Positions 22,245-34,661 of a stretch of DNA of 64,000 nucleotides are shown piece after piece. The notes below the pieces were generated by a model that ran no database searches, was not told the origin of the DNA, and saw nothing but the letters and a program-made list of their open reading frames with translations. The position numbers and the translations under genes were made by a program. Source of the DNA: Ampelocalamus luodianensis. Its lineage: Eukaryota > Streptophyta > Magnoliopsida > Poales > Poaceae. Position 1 is the first letter of the stretch, and every line of letters starts with the position of its first letter. The stretch lies in assembly GCA_036346255.1 (NCBI GenBank), contig CM070624.1, positions 13,548,626 to 13,612,625 on the forward strand, given 5' to 3'.

Positions 22245-23594
22245 TGCGGAGGTGGGATCACGGTGTCGGCGCGTGATCGGGGTAGTTGGTCGGTGTTTTG
22301 GCTTGTCTTCTTTGTGCGGCCTTTTTGTGTGGGATGAGGTGAGGCGGAGGCGGGCTCGGTGAGCGTGGAGTCATGCGCTCAGACGTGCTCGTTGGTGTCG
22401 ACATCTTCCGCCCCAAAGAATCATTCACCAACACCAACGGTTTGGTGGTGAATGCAATTGCGATCCGATCGCACATCGCCTCCGTTATTTTCCTTTTGTA
22501 GAACTTGTCTTCGCAAGCCACCTAGCTCCTCTCTCTTTTTCGTTTCGGATTTGGAGCGGGTGGTGAAGTAGTTAATTTTCGCTACTTTCTTACATAATCT
22601 CTATTGTATGTTCAATGGTGCTCCACGCTGATTGTAGTCCCCCCTTTGATTCGACGCCACGAAACAAGGGCTGCCCAAGAACATGCATCGTGCACCCTCC
22701 TCCTTGTGTTTTCTCAAAGTAGAACCGTAGAGAATCGAGCACCTCCATGTGAAAACCAATGATGTACTTGTATCGAAGGTACACACATACAGATCGCCTT
22801 TTCCGCCGCCTCGGGCTCGGCATTGCGGTAGGTTTTTACGATCATAGAGGCGGGATCGATGTTTCGATCCTGCGCCTGTTCTTCGTTCGGTTCTTGGGGC
22901 GCATAAACTAAAGTAAACTCAGTCGATCCGTGCGAGCATTGAGAAGTTTTCTTTTCGTCTCGGCGAGAGCCGGGCGTGCGTGGCATGTAGGTGCGTGGCG
23001 GCACGAGCATCTTGCATTCTTCTGGTCAAAGGCGGTTGGAGACCGTTCGGAAAGCAAAGCGTAGATGGGACAAACAGGGGAAGAACACTGCGCTTTTATC
23101 GGCTGGTATTATTCCCCCGCACGGTGCTCGCCTGAGGGCACCGTACAAACCAAAGGCCCACGTAGCCCACCCGTGCAAACCCACAAGGCCTTCCGTCGAG
23201 CCCGACCACGGTGCCCCATCCTCTGCGGCTCGGTATGCGCCACGCCATCCGCGTTGTCTTGCCGAACTCGCGACCGCGTGGTGTGCTTGATCGGCGACAA
23301 GGCCCATTAGAGCGAGCCGCCGAAAGGACCAAAATCCCACTGAAAATTCCCAACCCTCGTGGCGTGGCATCCAACGCGGCCGCCGGAGTCGGGACTGCCG
23401 CGGCGCGACATGCGACACCAGCGCAAGCGGCGGCGCCTCTGCGCTCTACTCGCTCTTGCGCTTCCTCCCCTCACAGGACTCGGCCGAGTCGCGTGGCTGC
23501 GCGTTAGTGGTTGGTAGTCCGCGTGCCCCGAGCCAATGCCAAAAATAGTGCGATTCTTACCGTAATAGCAAATATGACTTCCTTGTGACGGCAG
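22245..23594. other. Unclassified GC-rich sequence, likely transposon-derived
   Basis: The minus strand has moderate open frames (for example around 22,700-23,010 and 22,590-22,823) without motifs I recognise. Base composition resembles decayed element sequence rather than a host gene. No splice pattern is evident. Confidence 0.35.
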
Positions 23595-24545
23595 AGCTTG
23601 ACACTTAGCCAAGTTCGATCTTCAAAGGACGGACTCTCTTCCACCGTGCCCGGAGCCAAATTTCTCCCCCGCACGTCACCTGTCAAGTCCGGACCCCTGA
23701 AGGCTGGACCTAGCGCGTCTGTACCCTCGAGACCGAGCTAGCTAGTTTGTGCCCTAGGGCATGGAGCGCGATCTCGGTGCACAGTGAGAGACCGAGCTAG
23801 CTAGTCAGGTGGGCACGCGGAGCTCACAGCCTCGGTGCACGTGAGGCACGGTATTCACATAGGTAGAGTCCTAGGCCACGGGCGTCTATGTAATGGCCTG
23901 CGGCGTGTAGACATACGTTTTTGTATCATGTGTAGCTCTCGTGGCGTGTCAAACCAAGATCTTCCGGGTGTGATAATCTTGATACACAATTAGTTTCAAT
24001 TGGCACCAGCTATATATAGATGGACGCGTGGCGCCGTGAGTAATCGATAGATTAATTGAGCTACTATTTGGAACCAGTAGCTGTCCGTTCCATTCATTTT
24101 AAATGCAAGAGCAAGCAATGGAGAACTGGCGTACGGACAGCTACTGGTTCAAAATCGTAGCTCAATTAATCTGTCGATTACTCACAGCGCCACGCGTCCA
24201 TCTATATATAGCCATTGCCAATCGAAACTAATTGTGTATCAAGATTATCACGCCCGGAAGATCTTGGTTTGACACGCCACGAGAGCTGCACATGACACAA
24301 ACACGTACGTCTACACACCGCGAGCCATCCTGAGAGAGCGATCGCGCCCCGTGGGTTACGCGCTTCGCGCGATCACCGTGCCCTAGGCTGAGATCGGCAA
24401 CTCCATGCCTCAGGTACAGACTAGCTAGCTCTGGCCCTCGGGCACAGGAGCACTAGGTTTGGTTACCAGAGGCCGGACTTGACAGGTGGCGTGCGTAGGA
24501 GTCCGTCTCCCTAGAGATCGAAACTGGCTAGGTGTCAAGCTCCAG
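23595..24545. repeat. Large foldback inverted repeat
   Basis: The left arm (about 23595-24088) and right arm (24133 to about 24545) are inverted copies around a 44-bp loop. The centre pairs GAACCAGTAGCTGTCCGT with ACGGACAGCTACTGGTTC perfectly. Outward, TTAATTGAGCTAC, GGACGCGTGGCGC, AGATCTTCCGG and GCTCTCGTGGCGTGTC also pair. Outer parts diverge with indels but still share GAGCTTGACAC and CTGTCAAGTCCGG. A transcript would fold into a hairpin over 400 bp long. No protein is encoded. Confidence 0.85.
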
Positions 24546-25282
24546 CAATTCTATGGTACTATTTTTGACATTGATATTGCGAGAGATATTTACTATTACG
24601 ACCGACAACAATGCTATCTCAGCCTAAACCTACCGCGGTTGGTGAATCGACTGTGAGCGGTGAAGAACACCACCCCCACGTGCCCCACGCGTCTGCTCCT
24701 GCCGGTCGGGTTCGCCTCCACCTGACCCGTCCGGTCACGAGTGGCAAGTGCCTGGTCGGTGGTCGTGCCCGACCTTTCTCCTACGCTGCTCGCCGACCGG
24801 ACCGGTGGATATGGGCAACGAGCGACGCGGTGGCTACTCTCCCTCCTGCTAGGGGCGGAATTAGGCCTATGGCAGCCTGGGCTTCAATCCGAGCGTGAGA
24901 TATATTCTAGTGCAAAGGCCAGATATTTTTGGTACAACCCGGAGCGTAAACATCCTCCCCACCCATCCTTCCACGGCCCATCCTCCCACTATCCTCACTC
25001 CTCCGGTCCTCCCCAGCCGCACCTTCCCCATCTGACCATCTCCAGATCTCCTCGTCTCCTCCCCCGCCCCCGCCCCTCCCCGCGCCGCCACGCTCCTCTC
25101 CCTCCGGAATTAGTGGTCACCCCCCGAGCTGCAACCTTGACCCTCCTCCTCTCCTTCTCTGCCGCCGCTCCCGACCCATCGCTGTCGTCGGCCCCCGCCC
25201 CGCTAGGCGTGCTGCCGCGACAGGATTGTCCGCCAATGACCCCGCTCCCTCGCCGTGTCAGGAACTGGAAAAGATGAACAGG
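24546..25282. other. Intergenic or transposon-flank sequence
   Basis: C-rich sequence with no recognisable gene. A Pro/Arg-rich open frame on the plus strand around 24,740-25,277 looks like composition rather than coding. Confidence 0.4.
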
Positions 25283-25763
25283 TGTGTTTTTACACCGAAT
25301 TGACTCTCAACCGTAGATCTTCCTTCCAAAGGGTATGAGTAAGTCTCGTCCGTAGGATCTTCATAAGTCTGATCAGCCGGTCCGAACAACCAACACAATA
25401 TCCTCTATTGGATTCTCATCCTCTGCTCTCTAATGTCTTCAGTTGAACAGCTGGTCCGAACAGCCAACACAATATCTTCCGTTGATTGTCATTCGATGGC
25501 TCGAATCGACTCACCGTTTCACCGCGCGCCAACTTTACCGCTGTAGTTTTTGGCCGAACACTCTTTACTCAACCCTGTTTGTCGTTTACAGTTAAAACTA
25601 CGGCTATAAAAGCTTGTCATCGGATTGATTTGTTATCCTTTGCGATCAATACTAAACCCTAGCCACAATAGAATAATACTTATCTTCTAGTTTCCATTTT
25701 CGCCAAATCCACACAAAACCGAGTTCTTGTCTCGCGATTTTGGTCTTGAACTTCGCCTCGGCA
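25283..25763 (+). repeat. Gypsy 5' LTR
   Basis: It ends ...GGCA just before the primer-binding site. It contains a TATA box TATAAAAG at 25605-25612 and a partly repeated motif GGTCCGAACA(A/G)CCAACACAAT at about 25,380 and 25,453. The left limit is inferred from a TG dinucleotide. Confidence 0.6.
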
Positions 25764-25984
25764 ATTGGTATCAGAGCTCTGACTTGGCCTCAGTTCCGAT
25801 CTAGAAGCTGTTTTGGTGAGGGTTTGGGAGTAGATCTCTGTCTCCCAATAAAATTCGTTAGCCGAACAGATCTAGGGAAGATTTGAGGGAAGTCTGTGGG
25901 GGGACTCGCATAGATCTGGAGGTTGGGATTGGTATTCTGCTATCCCGGTAAAATTCCTTCCTAGATTTGAGTGATTTAGTTGAG

Positions 25985-27386
25985 ATGGGGAAGCCAAGCA
26001 AAACGGCGGAAGCAGAAGAAGAAGAGAAGGTGTATGCTACCTCATCAGAAGTCGAAGATTTTAAAAGAAGTGTTGAAGCTCTCAAAAAGGTACAAGAGGA
26101 AAGCAACTCACAGATGCAACTTCAGATGGACAAGTTAATGGGAGCAATGGCCAATTTCATGAACAGTCCGACCACTAGAGAACTCTCTGAAAAGCAATCC
26201 AGTTGTCAAGGTAATTTTAGAAATCCTGCTACATCGTTACAGCCAAGTAGTTTGGTAGGCCATATGGATGTGAGAATTGGTGGTAGGGAAAATAGTGCTG
26301 CTGCTGTAGTGACCACCATGGACATGAGACAAATCTGGTACCACTGATTGCTATTAGCTTTAACCCAAACATTCCATAGGGAAGTTTTAGCACCAATCCA
26401 GTAATGCTGGGGGAAACTACTAGAGAGGAATCGAAGGTCCACCTGGGTTAGCTCATTACATGATGAATCCTAATTATCATCAAAATGGCTCTCAGAACAA
26501 TAATTTAACTTCAGGAGTTGCTCCATTTTGGCCAATGTAGTGGGCAACTGTAGTCACAGCTCAACCCCAAAGTTCTCCCTCTCTTGAGAATTATCTGGAT
26601 CCAGGAGGCCAGTGACCCTATCACACTTGTGAAAACAATAGAGCCCAAGCAATATTGAAATCCCCTAAGCTAAATTTTCCAGAATTTGATGGTTCTGACC
26701 CGGATGGGTGGTTAGCTAAGGCTGAGAAGTATTTTGATGTTTCTAGAATGCCTTTGGATCTGAGAATCAATTATCCAGTCACTTATCTTAAGGAGAAAGC
26801 TCATTACTGGTGGAGAGGAACTGGATGTAATGCAACCACCTTACCTTGGCATCAATTCTGTAGCATGGTGGGTGACAGATTTGCGGGAGCCTCAATATAT
26901 GATAACATCCGGTCATTTCATTGGCTAAAGCAGGCTGGCAGTGTGAATGCTTATGTTGAACAATTCGAAGAGCTCATGAGCTTGGTGAGAAGAGACAACC
27001 CTTTGCTACCTGATGAGTACTATGTTTGCAGTTTTGTGGCTGGGCTTCAAGATTATGTTCAGAACCATTTGCAATGTCATAGACCAAGGAATTTAATTGA
27101 AGTTATTTGGATGGCTAGAAGAATTAAGCAATCACATCCACTCAGAACCAGACAGTACACTAATTACAGTCAAAGTGATTACACAGCTGGCAAAGGAAGA
27201 GTGAATACCAACACCAATGCTAAAGGTCTTAAGCAAGAGATAGATCCTAAATCTAAGAGCATTGCCCAGAGCAATAGAACAAGAAAGGAGTATGGAAAGT
27301 GCAGAGAGTGTTTTGAGCCATGGTTTCTAGGCCATAAGTGCAGAATCAATGAAAAACAATTATTTTCAGTAGTGCAACGTGGATAG
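25985..27386 (+). pseudogene. Gypsy gag, interrupted
   Basis: A start at 25985 opens a charged coiled-coil-like N-terminus (KRSVEALKKVQEE). After stops near 26,345 the capsid resumes with LNFPEFDGSDPDGWLAKAEK, the classic Gypsy gag signature. YLKEKAHYWWRGTG, FVAGLQDYVQNHLQ and a zinc-knuckle-like CRECFEPWFLGHKC follow at about 27300-27340. The protein would form the virus-like particle core. The in-frame stops make it defective. Confidence 0.8.
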
Positions 27387-27439
27387 GAATCTGATGAAGA
27401 GGAGGAAGATATTGATGATCAGGGGGAGCATGACATGAT

Positions 27440-30324
27440 TCAGTCTGATAAAACTCCATCCAGCCCTGAACTTCAGAAGGATGAAGCAATACTACACCTT
27501 TCAATGCATGCAGTGAATGGGACTATTTCGACGAGAATACCTTCACCTATCGATCGATGGGAGGACCAAGGCTATTGCGTTAGTGGACAGTGGGAGTAGC
27601 ACCACTTTTGTGAGTCCTCAGTTTGCAGAAAAGGCTTAGTGTGATATGATCAACCCTGCTGCTGTGAAAGTAATGATAGCCGATGGGGTGCATTGTGGAG
27701 TGATACCCGGTCAGGAGGGTGCACTTATGAAATACAAGGGGAGCACTTTTCATCAGATATGAAAGTATTATCATTGAAAGGATATGATATCATTCTGGGA
27801 GCCGATTGGATTTATATCCACGGCCCAATTGGACTCAATCTGAAAACCAGATAATTCTCAATTACCAAATATGGAGTGAAGCAGGTGGTGTTTAAAGATA
27901 AACCTAACCTGGTCCAAATTGTGTTATTAAACTTAGTCAGTTGCAGAAACTAATGAGGAAGGGGGTTATGGGGGCTGTAGTATATGCAAAGAGTATTATG
28001 AACAACTCAGAGGTAACAGATCAGATACCAGAAGAAATACAAAACTTCTTGAGCAAATATCAATAAATCTTTGAAGAGCCTCAGCATCTTCCTCCTAGTA
28101 GAGAATGTGACCATTCCATACCGATTGTTCCAGGGGAAAACCATTGAATCAAAGATCATATAGACTTCCTCATTACCATAAGGATGTCATGGAAGGACTG
28201 GTGGAGCAATTACTGAAATCTAAAACCATTAGACCAAGTGTTAGCCCATATTATTCTCCTGTCATTTTGGTGAAAAAGAATGATGGATCATGGAGGATGT
28301 GTATTGATTATCGACAACTTAACTCCAACACAATCAAGAACAAGTACCCCCATATCAGTTATCGAAGACTTGTTAGATGAGTTACATGGAGCCAAGGTTT
28401 TTTCTAAAGTGGACTTGAGGTCTGGATATCACCAAATCCGAATGAAGATGGAGGACATTGAAAAAACAACTTTTGGCACTCATATGGGTCATTATGAATT
28501 CATGGTTATGCCTTTTGGGTTTACCAATGCCCCAGCGACCTTCCAAGCATTGATGAACACCATCTTAAGCAAGTATTTGAGGAAATTTGTTTTGGTATTC
28601 TTTGATGATATATTGATCTATAGTAAGACAAGGGAAGAACATGTAGAGCACTTACAGAAGGTATTCGAAATCCTTAGAGATGAGAAATTATTTGCAAGGG
28701 GAAGTAAGTGTGTGTTTGGACAACCTCAGGTTGAGTATCTTGGACATATTATTAGAGGCTATGGAGTTGCTACTGATCCTATCAAGGTGGATGCAATTAG
28801 AAGATGGCCTGAACCAAAAACTATCACTCAACTAAAGAGTTTTTGGGTCTTGCAGATACTCTGGGAGGTTTGTTCAGAGTTATGGCCTTATCTGCAAACC
28901 TTTATTTGTAGCTCTTAAGAAAGGGGGTTTTGTATGGGGTGACCAACAGAAAAAAGCTTTGAAAGACATCAAGGCTGCTATGTCTTCAACACCAGTGTTA
29001 GCATTGCTTGATTATGCTCAACCTTTCATTCTTGAAGCTGATGCTAGTGGTTATGGTGTGGGGGCAGTATTGATGCAAGGGGGGTAGACCCATATCTTTC
29101 ATGAGTAAAGCTATTGGTCCTAAGGCCGCTGCTATGTCAACCTATGATAAAGAAGCTCTTGCAATCTTAGAAGCAATCAAAAAATGGAAACATTATTTTG
29201 CAGGGACAACATTAATAATTAGGACTGATCAGCAAAGTCTGAGGTACATACAGGAACAAAGACTCATGGAGGGAATCCAACATAAATTGATGGTGAAACT
29301 TTTGGGATATAATTACAAGGTGGAATACAAGAAAGGGAGAGATAACAAGGCTATAGATGCACTCTCTAGAGTAGGATATGATGAGCAGCTTGGGGCTATT
29401 ACCACACCTATTCTGGTGTGGATTATAGAGGTCACAGCTAGTTATGATAATGATGAGAAGTGTAAGGAAATAATGACTCAACTCAGTGTGAATGCCAATG
29501 CACAACGTAACTACTTGAAACATGTCATTCTGAGATATAAAGGTAAATTGTATGTAGGATCCCAAACCCAATTAAAAAGGGAATTGATGATCTCATTCCA
29601 TGATTCAGCACTAGGAGGACATTTAGGGGAGAAAGCTACTTATCAGAGGTTAAAGCTCCTCTTTTATTGGCCCAAGATGAAGCAGGAAGTGGAAGAATTT
29701 GTCAAACAATGTGCTATCTGTTAGAAGAATAAATCTGAGCATGTCCCTTATCCTGGATTATTGCAACCCATTCTAGTGCCTGAGATGGTTTGGACTCATA
29801 TATCTATGGATTTCACTGAAGGTCTCCCTAAATCTGAGGACAAGGAGGTAATTCCAGTGGTTGTAGACAGACTCACTAAGTATTCTCACTTTATTGCTTT
29901 GAGTCATCCATTTACGATCCAAAGTGTAGTCAAGGTATTCATTGATAATGTGTTAAAAAACCATGGATTGCCATATGTTATTATCACTGACAGGGATAGA
30001 ATCTTCACCAGTCACTTGTGGCAAGATCTCTTTAAGACTCTAGGGGTCAAACTGAGATTAAGTACTGCTTGTCATCCAGAGACGGATGGTCAAACTGAGC
30101 GAGTAAATTAGTGTTTGGAGTGTTATTTGAGGTGTATGGTCTTTGCCAATCCTAAGAAGTGGTGTAGTTGGCTGTCAACCGCAGAATGGTGGTATAATAC
30201 AAGCTTCCATATGGCATTGCAAATGACTCCATTTCAAGCTTTTTATGGGTTCCCACCCCCACAGATCTCTGAAGTTGTACTCCCAGATTCACATAATGAG
30301 GAGGTGAAGGGATTGTTGTAGAGG
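27440..30324 (+). pseudogene. Gypsy pol: protease, RT, RNase H, integrase; interrupted
   Basis: Protease: LVDSGSSTTFV near 27,585, with the DSG active site. RT: SPVILVKKNDGSWRMCIDYR, then KVDLRSGYHQIRM, MPFGFTNAPATFQ and VFFDDILIYS (the YVDD-type site is FFDD here). RNase H: ILEADASGYGVGAVL and LRTDQQSLRY-like sequence. Integrase: H2C2 region ending VKQCAIC, then ISMDFTEGLPKSE, VVVDRLTKYSHFI, TDRDRIFTSHLW and CHPETDGQTERVN, so the D, D and E residues can be seen. Frameshifts near 28,370 and 28,850 and stops between domains prevent a full polyprotein. A chromodomain is absent because the copy is cut. Confidence 0.85.
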
Positions 30325-30352
30325 AGACAACTAGCTTTACAAGTAATCAGAG

Positions 30353-32430
30353 TGTAAGACCCGGGATTAACATCCTAGATCTTTTGTGCATAACTGAACT
30401 AGTCCTATGATCAATGGCTAGCTCACACAGTAAACAAATGTGATAACACAACCATAAACGCTAAAATTTATTAAATAACAACAGAGTTGATTACAAGATA
30501 GCCTTACAGAGCAACATTAAATAAACACAGCGAGAGACGATGAGGAAGTAGTGGAGTCCAGCTGATCTGCCACAGGCAATCGACTGGGGTAGCGGCCTAG
30601 TCGTCATGATCCACACCAGTAGCAAAGTCCTTCTCCTCTGAAATTTATTTGCATAAAGCAAGTATGAACACAACTACCGTGCTCGCAAGTTACACCCGTC
30701 AAATAACAGAATGATATGCATACATGGATGTAACAAAGGATGGCTTATAGAGTTGTTTGTGCAAAAACAACATTTGACATTAAATACCATACTAAGTTCA
30801 AAAGCTCAAGTTTTATAAAATCCAAAATTGATTTTGAATTGATAAAGATAGTGTAGACACCAACCTAACACCAACATAAACACGGCACCAACCCGGGCTT
30901 CAACCCATAACTTTTCTCATGGACACCCATCCATGTCAAAACTTTTACAAAAACATTTCAAATTAAAACCAAAGTCTAACTTTGAGTGGCTTTGCCAGCA
31001 TGTCCATGACTGTGGACACGGCTATTCGAATAGTTTTACACTCTGCAGAGGTTGTACAACTTTACCCACACGAGATAATCAACTTTTAATGTCCGTCTGA
31101 CACACTTCCGATGGTGTGCGACTAAGTGATCATCACGAGGCCTTTACAATGCATCATTCCACCATAGTCCTCCCTCGCTAAGGTTTCGCCCCCTTTGGAC
31201 TACCCGTCCGCAGAGTTCAGGCCCCCTCTTGCGCTAGGTGGGACTAACAAAAGTCAGGAAAGACTACCCACCACATCAATAGGAACGACCATAATGGAAC
31301 TTTACAAATTAATTAGCCAGGTCCTGCCCATACAAGACATGTGGTAGTACGATGTGGTTTAGCAAGATGCGGCTCGAAGACCGGTCCTTAACTGACCTGG
31401 GTGACAACCAACAGAACCCTGGGCCTCAACCTACCCAGTTGAGCCCGTGCATAAACCTGCACCCACCAGACAACCATATCGCCCAAGTCCAAACCATCAT
31501 TTATTTTATTTTTCAAAGTCATTTATAAACTTCCATAACACACCAATGCTATGGATACAATTTAAACCACAATTGATTTTTGGTTGAAATTCCCCAAATC
31601 AAACATATTTGGTCTATAAGCATGGCTAAGCACAATATTTTCCAAATGACCCTAGTCCACACTATTGTATCGACTAAGTTTTTATCTAGGGGGACAATAT
31701 GTTTGATTCGATATCAAAATTGGCTATACAAAGGATTTAGGCATATCTATGAATTTAAAAACAAGAATTTAAATAGTTGAATATAAATAAGCATGCAATA
31801 ATAATTTGAAATATAATTTAAATAATTTTAAATAATGGGTGCAAGTATGATCAATAATATAACTTGCCTTGCTCAAACAGTTGCTCTCAAACGGCGTCGA
31901 AATCTGACTCTCCGAAGTCGTCGAAATCTATACGCGAAAATAAGTCAAACTCAAACTAAATTCAAATAAGATTCAAATTAACTCCAAATTGAATAATTTT
32001 GGTTTAGTTAGCTAGATCTTGAATTTAGATAAATTTAGAAATTTAAATGGGCCCAATCGGAGTTCGGATGCAAAAGATATGGGCTTTGGAAGTTTGAAAT
32101 TACATGAAATGATATAATTATATTTTTTTGAATTATTGGAATTATTTTTCTACAGAAAAAGGGCTTTATTGCGCAACATGACATCAGCAGTTGATTTTCG
32201 GGATTTAAAGAAATTAAATTAATTCCCTAACATGTGGGTCCCACATGTCATAGACATGGCCCACGGTGGACTGGGTTCATAGTGGTTTGGGGAACGGGGT
32301 GGGACTGAGCTGGCGGGCGCGTGCGCACGTGGCGCCACGGGGCTGCCACATAGGTTTTAGCGTTGATGTGGCGTTGACCTGGCCGTGAGGTGGCAGCGAG
32401 GTGGAGGTGCCACATCGGCAAAAGTTTGCA
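30353..32430 (-). mobile_element. LTR-like sequence, probable solo or truncated LTR
   Basis: The Gypsy body stops abruptly and a non-coding 2-kb block starts TGTAAGACCCGGG. In minus orientation it would end ...CCCGGGTCTTACA, a typical end of large grass Gypsy LTRs. No protein motifs occur. The right limit is uncertain (a CCACA near 32,420 is one candidate) and I found no target duplication. Confidence 0.4.
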
Positions 32431-32612
32431 TTCTGATTCCATACGTTATTCCTGCTAGCTTTAGTACAACAATCATTGCATTTACTTCTTTACTGATGAC
32501 AGTTATTTGTTCCGGTAGACTGCATTGGTTTTCTTTTCCTTCTGCTAACGCTTGGCTTTAAAAAAAATGGTTCCAATCTGTAGTTTAGGGCTTCAAACTC
32601 TAAACCTGCTTC

Positions 32613-33274
32613 TTGAGGGTTTTTTCGATTTTTGTTGTTGAGAGGAGCTTGTTGAGTGAGCTGGTAGCTAACGCCTTGTTCAATGACAGATTGGAGAATA
32701 CGAAGAAACTGTTGGCACATCTTATTTATTCTCAGAAAGTGGTAAGTGCTTCTTTTCAGCAAATATTTCTTCACAGTCCGTTAAATGTCATTCACTAGTT
32801 TAGTATATTGATTTGATACCTGAAGATGCTGATGTTGTTTCATGAAGATTTTAGACGCTTGTTTAAATGAGATGGCCGGGTTTGCACGTAAACCCCCATT
32901 CTTGAATTCCTGTATCAAAAAGAAATATATTTTCCATGTGTATGTATTGACCTTGTCACGCAGGCAGGCTAATCAATGCCAACCTGCACAGTTCATTAGG
33001 AGCCCCGCTTGCTCAGAATTCTGAAGTCACCTTTACAGTAGATTCTTTCGCTGTTTTAATGCTATCCGTCTCGTCAGATGCTCCACCAAAACCCGTACAC
33101 GATGAGATGCCACCTTCTGGAGAAAATATGGACAAACATGCCAGCAGTGGTAAGGAAGCACCATCCAAGGAGGTGAAACATCTTGCAAGCGTTCACAAGA
33201 TCCTCAAATTTCGATCAATTAATGTGGATCAGCAGCAGCATAGAGCATATCAGCATAAGGACAGGGAAATTTGA
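32613..33274 (+). pseudogene. Gene-like fragment of unknown function
   Basis: Three or four plus-strand segments look like exons. The first reads SLLSELVANALFNDRLENTK and continues to a strong GTAAGTGC donor near 32,740. A second begins after an AG at about 32,847 with ILDACLNEMAGF. A last one (33,078-33,274) is hydrophilic, with KPVHDEMPPSGENMDKHASS, and ends in TGA. I do not recognise the family. It sits between two LTR-like blocks, so it may be a captured or cut-off host gene end. Stops break continuity between segments. Confidence 0.3.
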
Positions 33275-33307
33275 AACAAAACTTGTAGCTGTTTTTTATT
33301 TAATGTC

Positions 33308-33700
33308 TACTGTTGTGGGTGTGCCAACCCCTTGGCTATCGGGATGACCTAAGAGGCCTTAGCACAAGCTCATAGAATGGGGTATTCTATCCCTTGGGCT
33401 GCCAAGCATATATGATGAGACTTAGGGTTAACCTATGAACAGAATATTGTACAAATGAGAAACGTATCAATTTACCTTTACTATTTTGTATTTATTAGAG
33501 GGTAAGATAGGGAATAGCCGTCTCCCTACTGTATATAAGGAGCTTTCTTCCAAGAGGGCATGAGATCCAGGTATCTCATTTTTACTCACTAGCTCTCTTC
33601 GTGTTTTTAGCTCCTTTAGTTGTCTTTCACCCAAAGGAGAGAGTACTTTGTACCTATTGTTTAGTTTAGTTTCGTAGTTACCATATCTGCATAGGACTTG
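33308..33700 (+). repeat. LTR-like non-coding block
   Basis: It begins TGTTGTGGGTGTGCC and holds a core promoter-like TATATAAGGAG near 33,533 followed by a T/C-rich leader, as in Copia LTRs. No partner LTR or coding part was found, so a solo LTR is the best guess. Confidence 0.35.
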
Positions 33701-34371
33701 TTTGTTTACGTTTATACTTTTCGGCTTATAGCAGCCTATTTATTTAGGTTTAGGTTTTTTTGACTTATAGCTTAAAAGGTAATCCACTGATCATTTTGTT
33801 TATCCACCGCACTAGCATCATCTAGCTTGATTTAACTTGCACTGAATGATTTTAGTGAACTTTATTGTCTCTTTCTAAACATTGGACGGGTTTCTGAAAA
33901 TCTGCATTGTGGCATACTAAGGTCAAAGTTGCAAGACACTTCTAAATTCTAATGCTATCCAGTACTTCCCTATAAAGAAGTCATGGTCCAACACTTCTGC
34001 ACCACTAGCTATTAATCTAGACCATCCTCGTCACGCGCAACCAAGCGGATCTGAACTTCTGAAGTCTAAACATTAATACCGGAATCTGATCGTCATTCGC
34101 AAGTACTGCCCGTGCCAATTGCAGCATAGAAAAACCAAGGCCTGCCGTGAACGTGGAGACTCTAGACTAAGCGCAAGGGTCATTGACAAGACTAACCAAA
34201 GCAAAAGGCAGGCATGCATTTGAGCTCCCACATTAGATCTGAAGAGGAGATACGCAGTCTTGCAGTTTGCCATGTCCATTTCTTCTTAACACAGTAGTCA
34301 CCCGGTCATCAGTAGTAGTCCTCGGTGTTCTACCTGTCAGGGGCCTAAGCACAAGCACGGCGTTGGAGGGG

Positions 34372-34561
34372 ATGGAGTCGGTGAAGATGAGACCGGCAAT
34401 GGCGGCGAAGAGCGAGTACCGGAGAATGGAGCCGGAGGAGCTGGACGAGGAGGAGTGGACGCACAGGGCGGAGGCGCAGGGCCACAGGCGTAGGAGGGGC
34501 CAGAGATACGTCTTCACCTGCGCGCTCTTCGCGTCGCTCAACGCCATCCTCCTGGGTTATG
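34372..34561 (+). CDS. Polyol-transporter first exon, duplicate or alternative
   Basis: A 190-nt open segment encodes 63 residues plus one base, ending FASLNAILLGYG. This is the same start of transmembrane helix 1 as in the transporter exon at 36085-36274, which has the same length and the same splice phase. The donor is G|GTCAGT at 34562. The N-terminal part (MAAKSEYRRMEPEELDEEEW) differs from the other copy. No second exon follows before the next copy. It could be the remnant of a tandem duplicate or an alternative first exon spliced to 36719. Upstream promoter elements are not obvious. Confidence 0.6.
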
Positions 34562-34661
34562 GTCAGTCTCCCTCCTGCTCTTTCTTCCTACAAACTTCGT
34601 TTCTGCTCTCAGGCAGAACAGAATACTGCAATCTTTGCATGATGGAGTTGACCGGATAAAA

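Larger units (their letters stand above)
25283..30352 (+). mobile_element. Ty3/Gypsy LTR retrotransposon, 3' end missing
   Basis: The 5' LTR (about 25283-25763) is followed by a Met-tRNA primer-binding site TGGTATCAGAGC at 25766-25777. Gag, protease, reverse transcriptase, RNase H and integrase follow in Gypsy order, with integrase after RT. The coding stretch ends inside the integrase C-terminal part near 30,340, where a different LTR-like sequence begins. No second LTR is present. Frameshifts and stops (near 26,345, 27,385, 28,370, 28,850, 29,085, 29,722 and 30,110) show it is inactive. Confidence 0.85.

Noticed and set aside
24741..25277. 178-codon plus-strand frame before the Gypsy LTR
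   Set aside because: Pro/Arg/Ser-rich low-complexity translation with no domain and no promoter or splice context.
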